From assembly GCA_017557885.1 (NCBI GenBank), contig JAFYXV010000001.1, positions 35,291 through 99,290 on the forward strand: DNA of 64,000 nt, given 5' to 3'. Below, piece by piece: positions 16,329 through 26,129 of the stretch. Positions within the stretch are counted from its first letter, which is position 1; each line of letters begins with the position of its first letter. Both the position numbers and the translations under genes were made by a program. The stretch is from a bacterium. Its GTDB lineage: Bacteria; Auribacterota; UBA3054. A model generated the notes under the pieces. The model had not been told where the DNA came from and did not search any database. It was given only the letters and a program-made list of their open reading frames with translations.

Positions 16329-17438
16329 ATGAGACAAATGATCAAGGATCTGAGAGAGGGGGATGTAGTAAACGATTTTTACGTCGTGCAGCAGTGCGAG
16401 AAGCGCGAGTCCAAGTTTAACAAGGTTTTTCTGACGCTTACGCTGGCGGACGCTTCCGGGAGCGTGGCGGCGGCCGTTTGGGACGACGCGGAGCGCCTCG
16501 CGAAGATCTTTGAACCGGGACATGTGGTCAAGGTCACGGGCAAGGTCGGCGTTTACGAAGGCAAGCCCCAGATAAAGGTCTCGGACGGCCGGGCGGCGAA
16601 GCCCGGGGATGATTTCAAAGAGAGCGACATGCGCCCTTCGACGCCCTACGACATCGAGAAGATGTGGATGGAGCTGGAAGGGTATCGCAAAAGCGTTCAG
16701 GATCCTTATGTCGGCAAGCTTCTGGCTTTCTTTTTCGAGGACCCGGAGTTTGCGAAGGAGTTCAAAGTCCACACCGCGGCCAAGGCCATGCACCACGCCT
16801 ACTGCGGCGGGCTTCTCGAGCACACCCTGGGGGTGACGCGCCTGGTCCTGTCCATGGCGGAGTGCTATCCCAAGATGTCCCGCGACCTTCTGGTGGCGGG
16901 CGCCATGCTGCACGACATCGGGAAGATCTTCGAGATGGGAGGCCTCCTGAGCACCGAATACACCACCCTGGGACGTCTTATCGGCCACATCTCCTACGCC
17001 AGCGAACTGGTTGGCAAAGCCTGCGACAAGATCGAGGGTTTTCCGTCCGAACTCAGGCTGCAGTTGCAGCATTTGATACTGAGCCACCACGGCAAGCTGG
17101 AATTCGGCTCTCCGGTGGTTCCCCAGACGCCGGAGGCCATGGCGCTTTTCCGCGCCGACGAGTTCGACGCGCATTTCTACATGGCTTTCCGGGCCATCTC
17201 CGAGGAGAAGGATCAGTCCGGAGATTTCACCTCTAGGGTGAAGGCTTTGGAAACGGCGCTGTTCAAAACGGAAAAGGCCAGGTTCGGCGAAGCATATTCC
17301 ATGGCTTTTCCCGGGGATTATATAGACAGATCCATCACCACGGTCAGCTTCGACAAGCCGGAACTTCCGGCTGAAGAGAAACCGGCTCCGGAAGTTCCCT
17401 CCGAGGAAACCGCCGCCAAGCAGGGCGACTTGTTTTAA
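16329..17438 (+). CDS. OB-fold/HD-domain 3'-5' exonuclease, YhaM-like
   Basis: A 369-residue protein with an N-terminal OB fold (about residues 12-95, GDVVNDFYVV... KVTGKVGVYEGKPQI) and an HD phosphohydrolase domain whose metal ligands are visible as HHAYCGGLLEHT, MLHDIGK and LILSHHGKLE. This pairing is the architecture of YhaM, a metal-dependent 3'-5' exoribonuclease. The C-terminal 40 residues are Pro/Glu-rich and probably disordered. The stop shares one base with the mnmA start, so the two are translationally coupled, which links RNA turnover and tRNA modification in one unit. Confidence 0.85.
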   Translation: MRQMIKDLREGDVVNDFYVVQQCEKRESKFNKVFLTLTLADASGSVAAAVWDDAERLAKIFEPGHVVKVTGKVGVYEGKPQIKVSDGRAAKPGDDFKESDMRPSTPYDIEKMWMELEGYRKSVQDPYVGKLLAFFFEDPEFAKEFKVHTAAKAMHHAYCGGLLEHTLGVTRLVLSMAECYPKMSRDLLVAGAMLHDIGKIFEMGGLLSTEYTTLGRLIGHISYASELVGKACDKIEGFPSELRLQLQHLILSHHGKLEFGSPVVPQTPEAMALFRADEFDAHFYMAFRAISEEKDQSGDFTSRVKALETALFKTEKARFGEAYSMAFPGDYIDRSITTVSFDKPELPAEEKPAPEVPSEETAAKQGDLF

Positions 17439-18463
17439 TGAGGATACTGGTCGCCATATCGGGAGGCGTTGACTCCGCGGTCTCCGCTTATTTATTGAAA
17501 AAGGCCGGGCATGAGGTCTTGACAGCGCACTTTTTGACCAGCGAGCGGGGATATGCGGCGGCGGAAGACGCCAAAAGAGTCGCAGCCGCCCTGGGCGTTG
17601 AGTGCGTTTTAAAAGACCTGAGGGAAAGATTTGAGGAAACGGTGGTGAAGCCTTTCATCAAGGAATACCTTCAGGCCAGGACGCCCAACCCCTGCGTCAA
17701 CTGCAATCCTAATTTCAAGTTTAGGGAGCTTCTCTCCCTGGCGGACGAATTGGAATGCGAAATGGCCGCCACCGGCCATTACGCCAGGATAGAGCGGGAC
17801 ATTACGGGCAGGGCGCATCTTTTGGCCGCGGCGAATTGGAAGAAGGACCAGTCTTATTTTTTGTCGCGCCTTAGTTATGACCAGATATCCAGGATCGTTT
17901 TTCCCCTGGGCGGCATGGAAAAGGAGGAAGTCAGGGAGATCGCCGCAAAGGCGGGGCTCCCGGTGGCCCGGAAAAGGGACAGCCAGGAGATCTGCTTCAT
18001 TCCCAACGACGACTACGAGGCTTTTTTGAAAGAGCGCGTTCCCGACAGTTTCAAGCCGGGCGTTATCTGCGACGTTTCCGGCCGGGAGGCGGGGACCCAC
18101 GTGGGGCTGCCCGCCTACACCATTGGGCAGCGGAAAAAAATTGGGGCCCACTGCGTGAGAAAGTACGTGGTCAGGATAGAAAAACAGGAAAACAGGGTGA
18201 TCATAGGCGAGAACGAGGACCTTTTGAAAAAGGAAGCGCTGCTGGAGGACGTGGCCTGGCTGCAGCCGCCCCCGGGGGAGGAGTTTAACGCGGAATGCAA
18301 GATCCGCTCCACCAGTTTGCCGAAGAAGTGCCGTGTCAAGATCTTGTCCAAGGAAAAGGTCCTTATAGAGTTTGCGGAGCCGGAGCGGGCGGTGACGCCG
18401 GGTCAGGCGGGAGTCGTTTATTGTTCCGGAGAAGTTTTGGGCGAGGGTACCATCGGCGGATAA
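17438..18463 (+). CDS. mnmA: tRNA-specific 2-thiouridylase MnmA
   Basis: A 341-residue enzyme that thiolates U34 of tRNA Lys, Glu and Gln using ATP and a persulfide relay. The PP-loop SGGVDSAVSAYLL starts at residue 8. The catalytic cysteines appear as NPCVNCN and QEICFIPNDDY, with ATGHYAR and KDQSYFL for tRNA and adenylate contacts. GLPAYTIGQRKKIG marks the central domain, and a beta-barrel closes the C-terminus. Length is slightly short for the family (about 360). It overlaps the upstream YhaM-like gene by one base; the panB promoter lies right at its stop. Confidence 0.95.
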   Translation: MRILVAISGGVDSAVSAYLLKKAGHEVLTAHFLTSERGYAAAEDAKRVAAALGVECVLKDLRERFEETVVKPFIKEYLQARTPNPCVNCNPNFKFRELLSLADELECEMAATGHYARIERDITGRAHLLAAANWKKDQSYFLSRLSYDQISRIVFPLGGMEKEEVREIAAKAGLPVARKRDSQEICFIPNDDYEAFLKERVPDSFKPGVICDVSGREAGTHVGLPAYTIGQRKKIGAHCVRKYVVRIEKQENRVIIGENEDLLKKEALLEDVAWLQPPPGEEFNAECKIRSTSLPKKCRVKILSKEKVLIEFAEPERAVTPGQAGVVYCSGEVLGEGTIGG

Positions 18464-18465
18464 GT

Positions 18466-18476
18466 TATGCTAAAAT
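18466..18476 (+). promoter_or_regulatory. Extended -10 promoter upstream of panB
   Basis: TATGCTAAAAT is a near-perfect extended -10 (TRTGn plus hexamer), placed right after the mnmA stop and giving a leader of about 35 bases to panB. No -35 is recognisable. Confidence 0.6.
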
Positions 18477-18520
18477 AAATATTTCAGAAATTAAATTGAG
18501 AAATTTCACCTTTTTTCAAA

Positions 18521-19309
18521 ATGACTTCGCTTAGAAAACTTAATGAGAAATATCTGGCCGGGGAAAAGCTGGTGGCTTTGACCGGCTACGACGCTTTGAT
18601 GTCCTCCCTGCTGGCAGAGGCGGGAGTCGATTTCATATTGGTGGGCGACTCGCTTTCCAACGTGATCGCCGGATATCCCAACACGCTGCCCGTCAATATG
18701 GAGCAAATGCTCTGGCACACCCAGATGACCGTCAGGGGCGCCAAGGGGACGCCGGTGGTGGCCGACATGCCGTTTATGTCCTACGAGGTCTCCCGGGAGC
18801 AGGCCATGATCAACGCCGGCCGCTTCATCAAAGAAGGCGGGGCGGACGCGGTGAAACTGGAAGGCGGCAGCGCGGCCTATCCCGTAATAAAAGCCCTGAC
18901 GGAAGCCCACATCCCGGTCTGCGGGCACGTTGGCCTGCAGCCTCAGTCCGTTCTGACGCTGGGGGGTTATTCCGTGCAGGGAAAGACAAAAGAAACGGCT
19001 ACGAAGATCAAGGAGGACGCTCTGGCGGTCCAGGAAGCGGGCGCTTTCGCGGTGGTTTTGGAAATGATCCCGGCCGACTTGGCCGCGGAGATCACCTCCC
19101 TTCTGAAGATCCCCACCATCGGGATCGGCGCCGGGCCCCATTGTTCCGGGCAGATCCTGGTGACCCAGGACCTTCTGGGCATGACGGGAAGCAAAATGAA
19201 GATCGCAAAGCGCTACGCCGAATTGAGGAAAGAGGCCCTGGAGGCTCTTTCCAGTTATGTCTCCGATGTTAAAAAAGGCTTGACGCCATCCGAAGAAAAT
19301 TCCTTCTGA
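18521..19309 (+). CDS. panB: 3-methyl-2-oxobutanoate hydroxymethyltransferase
   Basis: A 262-residue TIM-barrel enzyme for the first committed step of pantothenate synthesis: transfer of a hydroxymethyl group from methylene-THF to 2-oxoisovalerate, giving ketopantoate. Signature stretches are LTGYDALMSSLLAEAG, ILVGDSLSNVIAGY (Mg site Asp), VADMPFMSY, AVKLEGG, GHVGLQPQS and IPTIGIGAGPHCSGQILV. No panC or panD is nearby, but the later step of CoA synthesis, coaX, is encoded at 30.1 kb. The lipoprotein gene begins one base after its stop. Confidence 0.96.
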   Translation: MTSLRKLNEKYLAGEKLVALTGYDALMSSLLAEAGVDFILVGDSLSNVIAGYPNTLPVNMEQMLWHTQMTVRGAKGTPVVADMPFMSYEVSREQAMINAGRFIKEGGADAVKLEGGSAAYPVIKALTEAHIPVCGHVGLQPQSVLTLGGYSVQGKTKETATKIKEDALAVQEAGAFAVVLEMIPADLAAEITSLLKIPTIGIGAGPHCSGQILVTQDLLGMTGSKMKIAKRYAELRKEALEALSSYVSDVKKGLTPSEENSF

Positions 19310-19310
19310 C

Positions 19311-20978
19311 ATGAAAAAGTTTTTATCCATACTGTTTATCATCGCTTTCGCCCTGGGGCTTTTTCTTTTGAACGCCTGCCGGGACGAGGCCTCCGATTTG
19401 AAAAGCTCCCTTGACAGCGCCCAGCGCGCCATTAATTTGGGCGACTACGGCCGGGCGCAGCGCATTTATTACGAACTGAAGCAAAAATTCCCCGAAGAGC
19501 AGAAGATCAGGCTGGGCCTGGGCTATTGCTACCTGAAGCAGAACCACGACGAATACGCCGGCGGCGAATTTTCCAAAGTCCTCGCCCTCTCCCAGCAGAC
19601 CAACGGCTGGGCCTGGCTGGGCTTGGGAACGTACTACAAGCGCCTCAGGAAAAGCGAGGAGGCCAGGACTTGCTACGAGAACGCGGTCTTCTGCATGCCT
19701 GATTCCAAGGAGGCGCTCTGCGACCTGGGCAACCTTTATTTCCAAGCCGGCAACTATGAGAAGGCCGCGGAAAATTACGTCAAGGCTGTGAAAGCCGGCG
19801 ACACCCGGGGCGAACTTCTGGCGGTCATCGGCTCCTGCTATCAGAGGACGAAAAACTGGCGGGAAGCGGTCCGTTATCTGGAGAGGGCTTCCCAGGAGCT
19901 GCCGAAAAACAAGAAGCTGCCGCTGCAGCTGGCGTACATCTACCGCGAGAATTTCGACGACCCCGTGAAGGCGGCGGATTTCTTCAGGAAATACGCGGAA
20001 CTGGATCCCCAGGGGGCCAGGGCGCTTTACGCCACCTTCCGCATGCCGGAGAAGAACGTGGAGGAAGACGCTCAGAAGAAGGAGGAGGGCGCTCCGGCGG
20101 TGACCATCGTGGACAAGCCGGAGGATGATCCCAAGGAGCAGATGACGCCCCAGGAGAAGGCCAAGAGCGAGGCCGACACCTTCGAGCATGACGGCCGCCT
20201 GTGCCGTCTGGACGGCAAGTTCAAGGAAGCCATCAAGAATTACGAGAAAGCCCTGAAACTCGATCCCTCCAGGGGATACCTTTACGAGGAGCTGGGGGAC
20301 ATCTACGCCGGAGAATTCAAGGACGACGAGCTTCTGTCGGCTCTCAGGAACTACAAATCCTACGCCGACTGGTGCCGCAAGGACAGCCAGGCTTTCGCGG
20401 CCGCCAACCAGAAGGTGAAGGATATCCAGGCCCGCTACAACCAGGCGGAGACCAAGCTTCGCGAGATGAAGGAAAAGGAGGCCGAGGCGAAACTGCAGGC
20501 CCAGAAGGAAGAGGAAGAACGCAAAAAAGCGCTGGACAAGGACGTGGAAGACAAGATGGCGAAAGCCAAATCCTACGACCAGCTGATCACGGAAGGCAGC
20601 CGCCTGATCCAAAGGCAGGATTATGTTCAGGCCAGGGAGGTCTTCCAGAAGGCGCTGGCCATGAACGAGGATGACTGCAGGGCTTATTACAACCTAGGCC
20701 TGATCACCTTTGCGCAGGTCAGGGCCAGCCGGAAAAGCGGGGAGGACAACAAGGAAAAATTGGAAGAGGCTGTCCAGTATTTCACCAGCGCCATTGAAAA
20801 GAAGAAAAATTACGCCAGCAGCTACGCTCTGCGCGGCCTTAGCTATGAGTTCATGGGCCGGAACGACAAAGCCATGGCGGACTATATGGACTATCTCGAG
20901 ATGACGGAAGACAGCGACGACTCGAACTTCAAAAAGACGATCACCACTCGTTATGAGATTCTTGCCGGAGCCCGCTGA
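19311..20978 (+). CDS. Large TPR lipoprotein
   Basis: A 555-residue lipoprotein with lipobox LLNAC (Cys23). Several tetratricopeptide repeats run through residues about 35-245 (for example LGLGTYYKRLRKSEEARTCY and ALCDLGNLYFQAGNYEKAA). A Glu/Lys-rich linker, more TPRs (about 295-330), a charged coiled coil (about 380-420) and a final TPR block follow. It is likely a scaffold on the periplasmic side of a membrane. The last 140 residues are closely copied in the next gene. It starts one base after panB and shares an operon with two more envelope proteins. The partner is unknown. Confidence 0.82.
   Translation: MKKFLSILFIIAFALGLFLLNACRDEASDLKSSLDSAQRAINLGDYGRAQRIYYELKQKFPEEQKIRLGLGYCYLKQNHDEYAGGEFSKVLALSQQTNGWAWLGLGTYYKRLRKSEEARTCYENAVFCMPDSKEALCDLGNLYFQAGNYEKAAENYVKAVKAGDTRGELLAVIGSCYQRTKNWREAVRYLERASQELPKNKKLPLQLAYIYRENFDDPVKAADFFRKYAELDPQGARALYATFRMPEKNVEEDAQKKEEGAPAVTIVDKPEDDPKEQMTPQEKAKSEADTFEHDGRLCRLDGKFKEAIKNYEKALKLDPSRGYLYEELGDIYAGEFKDDELLSALRNYKSYADWCRKDSQAFAAANQKVKDIQARYNQAETKLREMKEKEAEAKLQAQKEEEERKKALDKDVEDKMAKAKSYDQLITEGSRLIQRQDYVQAREVFQKALAMNEDDCRAYYNLGLITFAQVRASRKSGEDNKEKLEEAVQYFTSAIEKKKNYASSYALRGLSYEFMGRNDKAMADYMDYLEMTEDSDDSNFKKTITTRYEILAGAR
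20639..20692 (+). repeat. Copy 1 of a 54-bp exact direct repeat in TPR genes
   Basis: These 54 bases in the large TPR lipoprotein gene are identical to 21191-21244 in the next gene. They encode part of a TPR helix pair (VFQKALAMNEDDC). They mark the core of a longer, less exact duplication. Confidence 0.9.
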
Positions 20979-20993
20979 CAAGATGGACGGGGA

Positions 20994-21533
20994 ATGATGA
21001 AAAAGAATTTTCTTAGCCTTGCGATCCTTATGCTTTTGGCTGTCATCGGCGCGTTCCTGGGACTGAAAAGAGCCGCGTCCCCGTCCGACACGCCCTCTGA
21101 CGAACGGATCGCGGAAGCCGAATCCTACGACCTGCTGATCCAGGAAGGCTCCCTCCTGATCCAAAGGGAGGATTATGCGCAGGCCAGGAAGGTCTTCCAG
21201 AAGGCGCTGGCCATGAACGAGGATGACTGCAGGGCTTATTACAATCTCGGCTTGATCATCTTCGCGCAGGTCAGGGCCGGCTTGAAAAACGGGGAGGACA
21301 ACAAGGAAAAATTGGAAGAGGCCGCCCGGTATTTCACCAGCGCCATCGAAAGGAAGAAAGATTACGCCAGCAGCTACGCCCTGCGCGGCCTCTGTCTGGA
21401 TTTTTTAGAACAGAAAGAAAAGGCCCTGGAGGATTATTCCAACTATCTTGAGCTGACGGACGACAACGACGAATCGACCTTCAAACAGCATATCCAAAAC
21501 AGAATTCAATCGCTTTACGGAGTTTCCAAATAA
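20994..21533 (+). CDS. Membrane-anchored TPR protein, partial duplicate of upstream gene
   Basis: A 179-residue protein with an N-terminal hydrophobic anchor (FLSLAILMLLAVIGAFLGL) but no lipobox cysteine. The remainder is nearly the same as the C-terminal TPR block of the 19.3 kb lipoprotein, including KVFQKALAMNEDDCRAYYN, NGEDNKEKLEEAARYF and DYASSYALRGL. DNA identity is as high as 54 unbroken bases, so the duplication is recent. Two ATGs stand in a row; GGGGA supports the second (20997) at least as well. It is probably held on the membrane and may compete with or extend the parent protein. Confidence 0.78.
   Translation: MMKKNFLSLAILMLLAVIGAFLGLKRAASPSDTPSDERIAEAESYDLLIQEGSLLIQREDYAQARKVFQKALAMNEDDCRAYYNLGLIIFAQVRAGLKNGEDNKEKLEEAARYFTSAIERKKDYASSYALRGLCLDFLEQKEKALEDYSNYLELTDDNDESTFKQHIQNRIQSLYGVSK
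21191..21244 (+). repeat. Copy 2 of the 54-bp exact direct repeat
   Basis: Identical to 20639-20692. The two copies lie 552 bases apart and could recombine to delete or fuse the intervening gene parts in frame. Confidence 0.9.
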
Positions 21534-21545
21534 GGAGGAGCTGAA

Positions 21546-23279
21546 ATGCTAAAAATAAACCTGTTTGCCCTTATTCTCGCCGCGGCCCTGCTGAGCCTGA
21601 GCGCATGTAAAAAAGAGCTGCCGGAGACGGAAAAAGCCATGAACGCCGGCGATCTTCTTTTGACCAGCCAGCGCGATTACCAGGGCGCCCGCGAGCAGTA
21701 CGCCAAGGCCATCGCCATCGATCCCGGCTACGACAAAGCTTACCTTGCCATGGCCCAGGCCTACGAAGAGGAAGACGATTACAAGAACGCCGCCAAGTGG
21801 TACGGCAAGTTCGCGGAAGTGACCAAGTCGGAGGACATGCGCCGCCAGGCCCTTGGCTGGAAGCAGGACGCGGAGCACAACCAGGAGCTTTTCGCCAAAT
21901 CCCAGGTCCAGGTCGAAAAGGCCGCCACCAAGAACGTGGAGGACACCATCAGGGAAGAACGCGAGAAAGCCGTGGCCTCCGCCGTGGCGGAAGCCAACGA
22001 GAAAAACAGCAAGCTTCTGGATGAAAGCAAGAACGAGATCAAGAATCTGAAGCGCGAAGTGACGGAACTCAAGGACCAGGTCACGCTTTTGAACGAGCAG
22101 AAGGAAAGCCTTGAGAAACGCCTCACCGCCCTCAGGGACACCGACGACGTGGCCTCCCTTCTTAAGACTTTGGGCACCACGGAAGTGGGCCCCGAACTGG
22201 CCCAGCAGGTCGTCAAATTGAAAAACGACAACACCGGCTTGGCCACCAAGGTCAGGAGCCTGGACGAAGTGAACGCCCGATTGAGAGAGGAGATCTCCTC
22301 CCTCAAGGCCCGCTTGAAAAGCGGCGAAGCCGACAAGGCCCAGAAGGCTGAGCTTGAGACATTGAGGAAGAAATACGCTGAGCTGGCCACCGCCAAGGCC
22401 GCCACGGAAGCCCAGCTGCAGTCTCTGAGAGGCTCCACCGCCCAGGCTCTGGCGGAAGCCAAGAACTCCCAGGACAGCGCGGAAAAAGCCCAGGCTCTGG
22501 CCCTGGCTTTGGCTGACAAGAACGCGGAATACGCCGCGCTTGAAAAACAGCTTACCGTGAAGGACGCCAGGATCAGGGAACTGGAGACCCAGACTTCCAA
22601 TCTGACGCTGCCCGAGGGCGTGGCCGCCAAGGATATCTCCGAGGAGATCACCTCCCTTAGGAAGGACATCGCTTCTCTGCAAAAACAGAACAGCGCCAAG
22701 GACACCCAGATCGCTTATCTGAGGAACGAGCTGAATAAAGAGAACGGCGGCGTAACGCGCTCCGAAGCGGAAAGCATCCGCCGCCAGAACGCCGAGCTGC
22801 ACCAGCAGGTCCTGGCCGCCAACGAGGCCGTCAAGGACGAGAAGGCCCGCCGCGAGGAAGTCCAGAAACAGATGACGGCCCAGGCGGAAGCCTTGAGGAC
22901 CGTGCCGCCCGTTCCCGTGGACAGCCTGATGGAACCCAGCGGCAAGCAGCCCGAAACTACCGTCGCGTCGGCTTTCGACACTTCCGCTTCCACGGCTCCC
23001 AGGGACGATTTCCAGCCTTTGCCGGGCTCCGGCCAAAACGCGGGAACCCCGATCAAAACTTACCGCTCCGGCCCCATACAGACCGTTCCGCCCTCCCGTC
23101 CCGCCCCGCAAAAAAGACCGAAAGTCTATCAGGTCAAACGCGGCGACACGCTGTACGGCATAGCCCAGAAATTCTACGGCGACTCCAGCCAGTGGAGGAA
23201 GATCCTGCGCTACAACAAGGACGAACTCAGGAACGCCAACGCTTTGAAAGTTGGCCAGAGACTTTACATACCGGATTAA
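21546..23279 (+). CDS. TPR - coiled coil - LysM lipoprotein
   Basis: A 577-residue lipoprotein with lipobox LSAC (Cys21). Residues about 30-110 form TPRs (AREQYAKAIAIDPGYDKAYLAMAQAYEEE). About 300 residues of coiled coil follow (heptads rich in Lys, Glu, Leu, Ala), then a Pro-rich stretch (about 450-525), and finally a LysM domain (VYQVKRGDTLYGIAQKFYG ... LKVGQRLYIPD). LysM binds peptidoglycan, so the protein probably spans from a membrane anchor to the cell wall. AAGGAGGAG is a very strong ribosome site. It is third in a run of three envelope genes after panB. Confidence 0.88.
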   Translation: MLKINLFALILAAALLSLSACKKELPETEKAMNAGDLLLTSQRDYQGAREQYAKAIAIDPGYDKAYLAMAQAYEEEDDYKNAAKWYGKFAEVTKSEDMRRQALGWKQDAEHNQELFAKSQVQVEKAATKNVEDTIREEREKAVASAVAEANEKNSKLLDESKNEIKNLKREVTELKDQVTLLNEQKESLEKRLTALRDTDDVASLLKTLGTTEVGPELAQQVVKLKNDNTGLATKVRSLDEVNARLREEISSLKARLKSGEADKAQKAELETLRKKYAELATAKAATEAQLQSLRGSTAQALAEAKNSQDSAEKAQALALALADKNAEYAALEKQLTVKDARIRELETQTSNLTLPEGVAAKDISEEITSLRKDIASLQKQNSAKDTQIAYLRNELNKENGGVTRSEAESIRRQNAELHQQVLAANEAVKDEKARREEVQKQMTAQAEALRTVPPVPVDSLMEPSGKQPETTVASAFDTSASTAPRDDFQPLPGSGQNAGTPIKTYRSGPIQTVPPSRPAPQKRPKVYQVKRGDTLYGIAQKFYGDSSQWRKILRYNKDELRNANALKVGQRLYIPD

Positions 23280-23287
23280 TTATTTAA

Positions 23288-24910
<1,623 letters not shown>

Positions 24911-24932
24911 GCTTACCGCTTTTCGCGCAGCG

Positions 24933-25988
24933 TCAAGCGCTTTTGTGATCTCCGCGGTCGACCACGATCTCGTAGCCCGCACAGGCTACCCGGGCGGAAA
25001 GGCACTTGATGCATTCAGCTGATTCGCTGCCGGTGCAGATCTTGCCGTCGTAAAGCGCGTACTTGTCACGAACGCTTACAGGAGATAGGTTAGGCATCAC
25101 GACGTTCGCGCCGTGTCTCAAGCCTTTTTCACGGCCTTCAGGATCGATCGTGCCAAGGGCTGTCGTAGCCGGCAGAAGCACATCCGGCACCAGAAGGCGG
25201 ATGATGGAAAGAAGTTTCAATGTCAGATCAAGGCTGCCCTGCGGTTCGTTCTTAAAGATCGTGTCTTTATGAGGAATAAAAGGACCGATTCCGCACATGT
25301 CAGGTTTGAATTCCGAGATGAAGCGAAGGTCTGCGATCAAATTCTGCGTGGTCTGGAAAGGAGATCCGACCATCATGCCGCAGCCGACCTGAAAGCCGAT
25401 TTTGCGCAATAATTTGAGGCAGTTCATGCGGTTTTCAAAGGAGAGATCGGCTGGATGCAGCTTAGCGTAATGAAGGGGAGAGGCGGTTTCGTGACGGAGA
25501 AGATAGCGGTCGGCGCCGGCTTCAAAGTACGCGCGGTAACTTGCTTCGCTTTTTTCTCCAATGGAAAGCGTCACGGCGCAATCCGGATGCATTGTCTTTA
25601 TTCCGCGAATCAAAGAAATGATCTTGTCATCAGTATAGAAAGGATCCTCGCCGCCCTGAAGAACGAAAGTGCGGAAACCCAGTTCATATCCCTCGCGCAC
25701 GCAATCTAATATTCCTTCATCACTAAGGCGGTAGCGGTCGGCCTTCACATTCTTGCAGTTGATGCCGCAATAATAGCAGCTGTTCTTGCAATAGTTCGTG
25801 AATTCGATGAGTCCTCTGATATATACGGCTTTGCCGTAGATCTTTTCACGGACTTCGCGCGCACAGGCTCCAAGGTACGCAAGAGCCTCTTCGTCTTCCG
25901 CTGCCAGAAGAGCCTCAAGCTCAGCATCCGAAACGTCGCGCGTGGATTTGAGTTTGTCGATAATCGCTTTAATATCCATCAACTCCAT
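24933..25988 (-). CDS. hydE: [FeFe] hydrogenase H-cluster radical SAM maturase HydE
   Basis: A 351-residue radical SAM protein of the HydE/BioB-like group. The 4Fe-4S ligands are Cys67, Cys71 and Cys74 (NYCKNSCYYCGI). RGLIEFTNYC just before them, the LQGGEDP motif and GMMVGSPFQTT fit HydE, which with HydG and HydF builds the 2Fe subcluster of [FeFe] hydrogenase. A C-terminal pair of Cys (CIKCLSARVAC) may hold an extra cluster. Neither hydrogenase nor HydF/HydG is in this window. The exact start is uncertain: a second ATG lies three codons in, and a TGCTAAAAT promoter-like element overlaps the first one. Other HydE-like family members (PylB, MqnC type) are less likely. Confidence 0.85.
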   Translation of the reverse strand: MELMDIKAIIDKLKSTRDVSDAELEALLAAEDEEALAYLGACAREVREKIYGKAVYIRGLIEFTNYCKNSCYYCGINCKNVKADRYRLSDEGILDCVREGYELGFRTFVLQGGEDPFYTDDKIISLIRGIKTMHPDCAVTLSIGEKSEASYRAYFEAGADRYLLRHETASPLHYAKLHPADLSFENRMNCLKLLRKIGFQVGCGMMVGSPFQTTQNLIADLRFISEFKPDMCGIGPFIPHKDTIFKNEPQGSLDLTLKLLSIIRLLVPDVLLPATTALGTIDPEGREKGLRHGANVVMPNLSPVSVRDKYALYDGKICTGSESAECIKCLSARVACAGYEIVVDRGDHKSA

Positions 25989-26016
25989 TTTAGCAGAAAA
26001 CCCTTTTCGCTGCGCG

Positions 26017-26109
26017 AAAAAAAGAACGCACCCCCGCTCATGGACTACGCTTGCATTGCCTTGATTTGCGTCCTCTGTGAGGAATGCTTGGGGGTGCGTT
26101 CTTCTTTTT
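26017..26109. terminator. Long-loop inverted repeat, terminator-like, possibly structured RNA
   Basis: Perfect 12-bp arms (GAACGCACCCCC at 26024-26035 and its complement at 26090-26101) are extended by A/T runs on both sides. They enclose a 54-base loop with nested stems GCATT/AATGC and CCTC/GAGG. On the minus strand the stem is followed by seven T, fitting a guaA terminator; on the plus strand a T-rich run also follows. The loop is longer than a normal terminator and could be a small RNA. Confidence 0.6.
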
Positions 26110-26129
26110 CGCTCCGCTGGAGCGCTAGC

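Noticed and set aside
21549..23111. Long minus-strand frame opposite the LysM lipoprotein gene
   Set aside because: Antisense shadow of the coiled-coil coding region; no motif or ribosome site.
26017..26109. Bacterial SRP (4.5S) RNA
   Set aside because: The rod-like fold is suggestive but the conserved GGAA tetraloop region and the A-rich internal loops are absent.
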